A stretch of DNA of 64,000 bases from NCBI GenBank assembly GCA_022316685.1, contig JAKJHU010000036.1, positions 4,537,036 through 4,601,035 of the forward strand, given 5' to 3'. This document shows positions 55,164-64,000 of the stretch, piece after piece (within the stretch, counting starts at the first letter, position 1; every line of letters starts with the position of its first letter). The notes under the pieces are model-generated. The model made no database searches. It saw nothing but the letters and a program-made list of their open reading frames with translations, and was not told the origin of the DNA. Position numbers and translations under genes: made by a program. Origin of the DNA: Progne subis subis. Its lineage: Eukaryota; Chordata; Aves; Passeriformes; Hirundinidae.

Positions 55164-57142
55164 TTGTCCAGGTTTTCTGGACTATGGGCAGCTCTGACAG
55201 AGCAATAGTGCACTAGCTCCAGTACAGATCAGTTACCAAATTGCAAACATCTTGAAATGTAGGCACAGAATGACGTTACAATGGAATTGCAGTTCACTAC
55301 TGCTGCCCAAACAAAAACGCATTTAGTTACACTCTAATTTACTAGTGCAAATTCCTAATTTTCCTATGCAGAGTTCTAACCTAGAACCCACTGACCATCT
55401 CCGCCTCTCCAGCTTGGTGTTCCCTACCTGGCCGGCTCCTTAGGTGAATGTTTAAATCGAGATCCTACCCATATTTTTCACTGCCCCTGTTTATTTTTAT
55501 CACACTTCACTTCCCACTTCCCTTTCTTTCACTCACATAAACCCCTCTGACCTCTGTAGCCACATCTTCTCTCTCACCCTGCTCTTGCAGCTAAGCCTGA
55601 AGTGCCACCTCTCACACCTATTGCTTTGGTGCCTGAGCAGCTGCTGCTGAGCTTTGCTCTGAAGTGGCCCGTGCAGCACTGCTGTTTGTATTTAGGCTGT
55701 GAGAACAATCAATCTAGGTTATATTTCTTCAGCCTTTTCAGAAGACAGTGTCTCAAGACAGTCTCTAAGTCCTTGCTAAAGCAAGATACATTATATCTAC
55801 TGCTTCCCTTTAATCCATTATGCCAATTATATTGGCAGACAAGGACATTAGATAGGTTTGAAATCATCAGTTCTTTACACACGCGAGTGAGATGTCTTTT
55901 ATCATTTTACTGTCTTCTGCTGCTTTTGAATTGATTGTTTAACAGTTTGTTCCAGAATCTTTCTGGGAATTGAAGTCAAGTGCTCTGTAATTCTCTGGAT
56001 CCTTCCCTTACCCCCTCTGCCCACACATCCCACACCTTCTGATACTTCTGATAATGTTCTTAAACCCAAAGGGATGAAAATAGTGTGTCCTAATTCCTTT
56101 TCCCTAGTGCTTGTGATGAATATCATAAGACCCTGCTGAATTGAATACATTTATTTACTAAATATTGAACCTCTAGTTTTGGCTTACTTTCCTGCTGGTT
56201 GTTAAATTTAATTTTCTTAAGCCTCAACAAACTAATTTTGGGAGGAGTGAAGCCCAGAATATAAACATTTTCTGCATCACTTGTTATTCTTTTTTCCTGG
56301 TCCTTTAACTTTTTTAGAGCAAGGGAATTCCTTTAATATTCGTTGAAATGTATTTTTCTCATAGCAGAAATAAATCCTGTTTGACAGACTGTAATCTTCT
56401 TCATCCTTCCTCCTTCTTACATGCCTAAATCTAAACAGGGAAACAGTCCTTTAGAGATGTTTAAGACCTTACATCTGAATGAGGCAAGTGTCTAAATGTC
56501 TGGATTAGGAGAGATAATTATACAAACATGGGGGAAAAATACTGTATTGAGATTAGAAGCAGCACTCTGTTAGGCATAATCATTGGTTTCATGCCTTTTT
56601 AACACTAGCTTTGGATCTCCTCTGTGGTTAGATTGCTTCCATCTTTGTACCTTTCAAACTAGCAACTCTCATAAACATAAAATCCATGTACATACTTTGA
56701 TTATTTCAGTCATACACCTGGGGGAGGGCTGAAATAGTACCAAAAATAATCTTTCAAGTGGAGAGCAAAAGCACCTTGTATGAGTCAGAAAATACTTTTG
56801 TAGGAACTACTATTCCTTTAAAATATCAAATTATATTTATGTAGCACTTTCCACTGAAAGAACTCCATATTTTTGGAAATTCTGGTTGACTCTGCTGTGG
56901 TGAATCCTAAGAACTAGGAGGGAAACACCTAAAGTTTAGATCAGGAGAATCAAGAAAAGAGCATAAATCACTTACCTGATGTTACACAGAAAGCCTCTGA
57001 TGGACCAAGATTAAAAACCAGGTTTGCAGCTCACAAGTCTTTGTCTTGTTAGCCTTTCCCAATATAAATAACTGCTTATAGTAAAATTACCTTTTTTGAA
57101 ATAGAGTTAGCTTATTTGATTTCATCATATTAGGAAACTAAA

Positions 57143-57173
57143 TAATAATAGTAATAATAATAATAATAATAAA
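57143..57173. repeat. (AAT)n microsatellite
   Basis: AATAATAATAGTAATAATAA-type trinucleotide array of about 30 bp. Confidence 0.9.
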
Positions 57174-57433
57174 TATCTTGAGTACCCATTTGTTGCAACT
57201 TCCTTTCAATGACCTGGTCTACAGAGATGCTTCACTGGGCATGCAAGACTCCTTTCTTTTAATTAAAATATTAATTTTTCCACTGTTTCCTTAGCTTCTA
57301 ATGCTAATGTTAATTCACCCCCTCCAGTCACTTGGCAAAGAATGTGACGACAGTATCAGGATGAGGTTCCTTGTGCAGGGCTTTCCAAGTGACAAAACAT
57401 AAGTTTGTGTTGTTATACCTGTCAATTTTTTAA

Positions 57434-57453
57434 TTTTTTTTTTTTTTTTTTTT
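57434..57453. repeat. Poly-T run
   Basis: About 20 T after a shorter T run. Confidence 0.85.
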
Positions 57454-57668
57454 GTATAGCAGCACCCATGCAGACAAACTTCACATTATCTCTGTACCAC
57501 AGCAGGATTCATTTGCTTTGCTTCTTCACTCCCCTGAGCAACATTTTCCTGTATCTTGAACTGAAGCAAATTATGTAATGATAGTGTGTTTAAAATGGTT
57601 GCAATATAACAAAAAGTTTACCCTTCCTAAGAATAACAACAACAATAACAAAAAGCCCTACCAATAAG

Positions 57669-57687
57669 CATGTTGCTTAGCAACATG
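57669..57687. promoter_or_regulatory. Perfect 19-bp palindrome, RFX X-box-like
   Basis: CATGTTGCT, centre T, AGCAACATG. The core GTTGCTTAGCAAC fits the X-box bound by RFX factors (two half sites with a one-base spacer). Function is inferred from the motif only. Confidence 0.4.
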
Positions 57688-57927
57688 ACACATGGCTCTG
57701 AAGGGACTGCTGGAGTCCATTGGAATTGACAAGGGATCTGCAGATGAGTGATGGAGCCAACGCAGCTGGCAGCTCTGGGAAACAGCTGGAAAAAAAGGAT
57801 GACAAAATCCCCAAATTACTGATAGGAGAAGGTGGAACGAACTTCACAATGAGAGGGATAGTGTAGTACAACAAAAGAAATATCAGAATGTAAGGGAAAA
57901 AAATGAAGGGAAAAAGCAAATAGAATT

Positions 57928-57948
57928 AAAAAAAAAAAAAAAAAAAAA
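57928..57948. repeat. Poly-A run
   Basis: 21 consecutive A between GAATT and GGACTCC. Confidence 0.9.
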
Positions 57949-60900
57949 GGACTCCATTCAAGCAGTTCCTCTGGTCAGAAAACATTGCTAATGTTCATCC
58001 CTAAACAGTTACAAGAATTAATTCCATGTGTTAAGTGTGAAGTGGCATGAATAGGAAGATTTGGGTATGTGCATTTGCACAGCCCAAAGTGCAGTGATCC
58101 CTGCATTTGTTCACTCACACTTAGTGTCCTGTATTCCAGCTCCTTGGCTTAGGATGGGAAGAGCATAGCAGGAGTAAGACAGTGTAGGGACTGCTCCTCC
58201 ATGGTCTGTAAATTTGATGTGCTTGAATATTGAATGAAAACAGAGGCCGTATCAGTCATTGTCAGTGTGTGCACCTTTGGGATCACAAGTCAGTCATCAC
58301 ATGCTTTAAATGGATATATGACTACCAGATTTTCTGCTCCAGTATAGATTCAGCCATCAAGCACGTCTGAGCTGAGCCAGGTGTATGTTAGAGCAGGTGT
58401 GGGAGTAAAAAGCATGTTTTCTTTCCCAGCATTTGAACTGGCTTGTGCTATGTCTCTCACAGGATCCAGTGTTCCCTTTCCAAAGTCCTTTGCCGTTTAC
58501 ACTCAGAATTTCTACGTGTGAAAGTATGCACATCGATAACTGTTAATAGACTTTATACTTCTTTTAGTACTTCTTACCTGAGGGCTTTCAAAATGCTTTA
58601 GAGTTTTAATAAAAAGGAATATGCATTGTGCCCAAATTCTGCTAACTCTCATGTCAATTCATAACTGTGTGTACTTTAATGGTGGTGCCAGATTTACACC
58701 ACTGCATCTGAATACAGGATGTAAGCTGCTGTACCTGCACCGATAGCTTTGGATGTGCAAGAGCACAACACATAGCAATGGCTTCTCTCTTTTCCCCTGA
58801 AAGGGGGAAACTAACAAAAGCAGGGTAGCTATTCAAAATGCACTAATCTTTTGGGAAACAATCAAAGAAACTGTATGATTGGGTTGTATGATTTCAAGAA
58901 GTGTACAAGTTATTTATATGATTTCAGAAGATTAATTATAGCAATCCATTTTGTACTACGAGGGAGAGACATTTAAAATCACATTTTTTATAATTTCTAA
59001 AACTGAAATTGATACAGTATATTGCCATGATTCATTATTTAAGTACTGATATAAATTTACATGGTTTTTTCTATTTGAGAGATAATACCAAGTGTCTTTA
59101 CATTCACATGTTAGCTACTGCATAAATATGTGAAAGTGAAATAAGGGCTTTCCATTCAAAGCCACTAAATACCTCTAGGTCAATGCCATGTTCCATTAGT
59201 TATCTCAGTAAACGTAGGGCTTAGCAATGTTTTCTAAAGAATTTTTAAAAATATGAACAGATATTATTGAATACTTTTCACATTGAATGTAGTGAAAAGG
59301 CATGCAGTAACAGTCTTGAGAAACAGGAAGAGAAAGATAATCTTACCAATTGCTATGTTGGTTGATCAAACTGAGATCTGTTAAACAGTGCATCCCTAAC
59401 TGAGTTTCCTTTGTCTTCTGTGGTGTGTTAGGTGTAATATTTGAATGTCATAGCCCATTTGTTTCCTCCTCTGAGTATTCTCTCCTGGTAGGCTTTGGTC
59501 TTGAGGTTTCTGTCCGTGATTAAATCTTTCAGCTGTGCCTGGGTGGCTGGAACCATATGGAGTGAGGTCAGCAGGCCTTCTAAAACCATCCCATGTTTTT
59601 TATTGAATGTCACTTGTGGTAATACAATGTATTTGACATCAGTTCTCAGGAATTTCTCATTGATACAGAGCACTATGTATTCAGTAACGTGTGTTACCAG
59701 TGTTGGGCCTAGAGACTTCTCCTGATGCTAAGTCAAGTTCAGTATCCTGATCCCTGCTTGCCCTTCTTGTTCTGAGCTCAGAGTTCCTAAGGTTATGTCA
59801 GCATTGCATAGCAGAACTCAGCGCTGTGGTTCCACAGCTTGCACCAAAGCAGTCGGCAGAGGGGTGGAAAACAGACGTGCTGATAGGGCAGTATGTCCAA
59901 AACGACAGACATAGGAGACCAGCAGAGGTGCTTATACTGGCGTGGATGCATATGAGCTCCTGCAGAGAGAGACTTCACTGCTTTGCTCAAATGGGCATAG
60001 TCTAAAACATCTCCTGCCAGTCTGGAAAGACCAGCTTATTAGTACCCTTACTCAGGTACATGTGAACCCAGTAACCCATCTGTTCAGTGGGTGGAGGTTT
60101 CTTAGAGGTTGCTTTGAACAAAGTCTGTTAGGAACAAGGTATCCCCTTTATATCAACCACTTTAATGCTGTCTGTTTTCCAGAGAAAGCACATGGCATGT
60201 ATATTTTTCTCAACAAAACAACTTCTGAAATCTGGCAGTCTGTGTTTCCTGTTTCCCTCTTCAGAGAAATCAAGGGAGTAAATGCTTCAACCTTGACCAA
60301 CATTACTTTTGTCACCCTGTGTACTGGTGGCTGGTACTAAATTCTGGGATAGCAAGACTGGGATAGACACTTCTGTGGAACCCACGATCGCTGCTTGCAG
60401 GCAGCTTGGCTGTGTCAAGCCTGGCTGGCTCCTGCTTGTGTATGCAGCTTCTGGGGTTGGTTTCACGACTGGTATCATTGAGATTGATGAGGTACTGTGG
60501 GATAACTTCTGTTCTCTTACTTAAAAACAGCTTGTGTGACATAATGTCTATGGTCATTTTTACCTAGCACTTACCAGTTTTTAAAGGGTGGCAGCTGTCA
60601 TCTCATGCTAGCTAAAATGGTTTATTTCAGAGTTTACTGCATTTCTGGTCAGATTTGAAGAGATGAGGGAATAGAATGTCCTTCCTTTTTCTGGTCCTGT
60701 ATTTTCTTTCTCCCTTGCTATGCTAATTTAAGTGCCAAGTACAGCGCCCTTTTCTTCAAATGCCAGTCTAAATCTGCTGCAGCCTAGGGTTGCTACATGT
60801 ATTGGTCTGACACTCTCTGCCTCTTTGGACTGTGTCAGCACCAAGAACTGCCATCTCTGCCTGTTGCATACACTGTGTTTGTTTCTCAAAAGTCTTTGAG

Positions 60901-63444
60901 ATAAATAAATGAAAGAATTTGTGTAGGTGTTTTGTTTAGTTTTTTCTTCTTGGTTGTTGGGGTTTTTTTTTAAACTCAGCTGTCATCTCCTTGTTAGAAA
61001 TGTTCTGTTCTTGGTCTTGAGGGAGCTCTTAAATCCAGATATGGTGGGTGGCCCAGATGGTGCCACAGCTGAAGAGGGAGGTCTTGAATAGAGTGGAATA
61101 TAATACTCAGCAGAGTGCAGACCACTGCTGCGTCTCTTAGGCGTTAAAGGGTACAATACATTAGCCACCTCAGAACAAATTAGGAAATGAACAGAATTGC
61201 TGAGGAGAGGGCAGAGAGTGCTTAATTGGCATCAACTGGGTTATCAGGACATGCTTCAGATAACGGTTTTCAAAAGACATATGAGAAAATGACCTACTTA
61301 AAAAAGACTTGGAAAAAAATTCCAAAACCAGGCTTGTGCCCATTTCTGGTAGTTATTCAAGTGGAAATTTGAAGATCCCTCAGTGCTTTCTGAAGACAAA
61401 GAAAATACAGCTTTTCAGGCCTGTACTCCATCAGCCAATCAAAGTGACTTTTAAGTTAAAAAATTCATGTGAGTTACTGCCAGACCTACAACAGTAGCTG
61501 CTGCAATTGCCATATGAGGCATTTACAATGCTGGTATCTTAATTATTCCTATGAATCCCCCTGAGATGAAGACAGCACTCCACATAACCATAGTCTTTAT
61601 TGGAAAATACATTTATAGATACACAGTTTTATGTAGTAATTCCATTTTGTCCCCACTGAGACACCCAACCTCTCCTTGTCATATCAGTCTCCTGTAGGAG
61701 TAGATAGAGATGTACTCAGAGAAATGTATCTATTACGAGAGCTTCTGATAACCCCAAAACCGAACTGAAAGGAATTCTTCCGTCCAAGAAATAACAGTGG
61801 TATCCTAATAGCTTCAAATGGTTGAACTGAATTTCTCATGAAATATAACTTATTTTTTTTACTGTCCATCCATTTCCTTTCTAAGCTTTCTAAGCTTTCC
61901 TAGATTAAGTAACATTTATCAAAAAACCTAATAAAAATACTTTAATACATTGTGAAACAGGTATATAAGGACACTTCTCTCTCTTCCACTCTGGAGATAC
62001 ACAATTAAATGCTCTGTATTTTTCACATTACTTTCAGATTATACTGGATAGCATTTTCATCAGCCTGTGTATCAACTATCATAATACTTACATGGGAGCA
62101 CATGTGACCAGAGCAAGTACAGCTCTGTGCACCTTTCACCCCTCTAACTGTTAATTTGCTAATGAAAGCATCTTCAGTGAAAACAAGAAGGACATTCTCA
62201 ATATGACAGTGGACCTGAATGAAAGCTTTTCTATGTAGTCTGAAATTTTCCCCATTTTCGTTTGAAAACTAGTGATGTAAAGGACTGAAAATGCTCAGGT
62301 TTGTAAACGTTTCTTTATTCCTGGTTTTACGTGGTGGATAACACTTGATGCAGTTTCCAAAGGAGCTGCTTACAGAGCTGGTATCTGGTATATGAAAGTC
62401 CTGTGGGCTGGTTTATGATGAAGGCTGCATTGTCAGCTGTGGGCAGCATTCCTGACTGGGCTTCAAGAGTTTGCACCCTGTACTTGCAGCACTCAACACA
62501 ATCAGCAGCCCCTTTAGCCTTGCATCGTGTCAGCTGTCATCAGCTGGGACATTGACACTAGGGAAAGCTGGGGGGTGAGCTTGGAGGTAACAGTGAAAAT
62601 TGAGACTGAGCTAGGAGAATGGATTGGGAAACCTAGTGGATCTGGAGTAAAAAAGAGAAATGTGAGGAAAAAATGTTACTTCAGGTGGAACCTGCTTGTG
62701 AAGGAAGAGCTAATTGGCTTCTATATTTTTGAACAAGCTGGTGGCAAGGCTATCTGGCCCAAAAGAAAGTATGCCAAAGGCAGTTCTAACTCTTTATGGG
62801 TATGAAGCATGGGTGAACTCCTAGGATCAATGCCTGTTATATTTACTTGTAGAGACAAAATTTGAAAATATGCTAACTGGCTACTGCAATCAGTTGTCCA
62901 TTTCAGACTGCATGTGGTTTTTGCATTACATAAAAATTTTCGTCTTGACTTTTATGACAGAAAAGGCTTCATAAGGAAAGATTAAAAAAAAATATGTTAG
63001 AAGAGTATTTTCAAGTCTGCAAAATCAACCTTTCAAAAATTTGGAAATGCCAAAATACTTCTGATGGATATACATTAAGATAGCCTTCAAGCACATAAAT
63101 ACACACTGGTTTTCCCAGGACATTTTCCTCACTCAGTGAGTACAGTAGATAGCCTTGTTATTTTAATCACGGCATCTCCTAGTAGAGAGCTTCTATTACA
63201 CTCCAGGTACATGAGGTTTTTGCTGACCATCATGAAAAACCATCTGAGGATGTTATTTCATTAGTTTGTGTAGGGAAAATTATGAAAAATCAAACAGAGG
63301 GAAGAGGTTATATACTAAGGGAAGAAAGAGCAGAGTTATACTGAGTTTATTCATAAGGAATGTGGTAGACACTGCTGTAGTCAGTGTTCAGCTGGGTCAG
63401 ACATCAGCTGGAAGCAGCAAGCCCAGCTGGATGCAGGAGTGTTC

Positions 63445-63600
63445 AGAAGTTCCAGACCCTTCACCAGCCTTGTTGCCCTTCCCCAGACTTGCTCCAGCCT
63501 CTCAGCATCCTTCCTAAATTGGGGGCCCAGAAGTGGACACAGCACTCAAGGTGTGGCCTCACCAGTGCTGAGCACAGGGGAAGAATGACCCAAGCAGCTG
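63445..63600 (-). mobile_element. CR1 LINE fragment, minus strand
   Basis: CTTCACCAGCCTTGTTGCCC and GTGTGGCCTCACCAGTGCTG match an internal part of the CR1 3' coding region in reverse orientation. Confidence 0.8.
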
Positions 63601-63751
63601 TGGTTTGGTACCACACAGACTTACAAGGGCAAGGTGGTTGTAGCTGTCCCCGTGGAAATATTCACAGCACGCTGGGGGAAGCTGTCAGTGTGGGATTGTC
63701 AATTCAGCAGCACAACCATGCTCTGCTTGTGCTCCCCTCTGGTTTTCCCTC

Positions 63752-64000
63752 TGTCTGAATTTGAAAGATGGGTGTCTGCTAGGGAAGGCAAAAGCCTCCC
63801 TCGAACGGAGAATGTAAACCCCCTCCCTTTTATAATCCTGAAATTATACCCCCTCCCGATTATAATTTTGAAATTAAGGAACTCTCAGGCAAGGATATGA
63901 GGGGTAGGAATAACAGTTCCTCACTAGTATGTGTAACAAGGCAAACAAACAGCAATAATATGGCATCGACAACAAAACAGAACCAGGAACCTCATGATGG
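63752..64000 (-). mobile_element. Partial ERVL-like LTR, family B, cut by window end
   Basis: On the minus strand it matches the 3' half of the LTR at 16891-17659: the ACTAGT motif, an AATTATAA block and the terminal GCAGACA-type end. It contains a tandem pair of about 30-bp units (63819-63877). The rest lies beyond base 64000. Confidence 0.65.

Larger units (their letters stand above)
54591..63444. other. Gene-free stretch, 8.9 kb
   Basis: It holds the T50 run, poly-A/T runs and the (AAT)n array listed separately. Open frames reach about 132 codons (59942-60340) but show no domain, signal peptide or convincing exon context. Confidence 0.5.

Noticed and set aside
59942..60340. 132-codon plus-strand frame
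   Set aside because: No motif, no signal peptide, ordinary base composition; likely chance. A transcript match would be needed to reconsider.

Overview
The window looks like AT-rich, gene-poor vertebrate DNA from a bird, most likely a passerine. The evidence is several truncated CR1 LINEs (the main avian retroposon), many LTR fragments of types I recognise from songbird genomes, scattered homopolymers and microsatellites, and no bacterial-style gene packing. I found no host protein-coding exon, tRNA or rRNA that I could support. Family names for the old repeats rest on memory of avian repeat sequences, not on a database search.

The one gene-bearing unit is a nearly complete endogenous retrovirus at 18337-26392 (8056 bp, + strand). 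It has two 684-bp LTRs that differ at only two positions, an exact 6-bp target duplication (CTTTAC) outside them, a Lys-tRNA-like primer site, a leader with a good splice donor, an intact gag, a protease-reverse transcriptase-RNase H frame reached by a predicted -1 frameshift, an integrase frame, a collapsed env and a polypurine tract. The gag end carries GTTAAAC directly before the stop codon and a perfect 9-bp stem-loop downstream. Protease and polymerase share one frame, so only one frameshift is needed. The segment before protease resembles a dUTPase that has lost its catalytic motif. Two defects are visible: an extra base in a T7 run separates the end of RNase H plus integrase from the rest of pol, and env is reduced to a signal-peptide-like start and a membrane anchor with an acidic tail. 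The near-identical LTRs mean the insertion is recent, so this looks like an env-less class II (beta-like) lineage that may have spread inside cells.

The flanks are a record of older insertions. Solo LTRs with exact target duplications lie at 12602-13247 and 37255-37900 (same family, both 646 bp, minus strand), at 36275-36874 (inserted in the tail of a CR1) and at 16891-17659 (5-bp duplication, ERVL-like). More degraded LTR-like blocks lie near 3972-5054, 7150-8137, 37907-38260, 44290-44893, 53390-54020 and 63752-64000. CR1 pieces lie at 10300-10482, 11893-12515, 36062-36274, 38601-39370 and 63445-63600. An unclassified repeat of about 480 bp occurs twice in opposite orientation (33636-34107 and 54105-54590). 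Notable simple sequence includes about 54 perfect CTTCC units at 51378-51649, a 202-bp tract that is G and T except for one C at 31672-31873, and a run of 50 T at 55107-55156.
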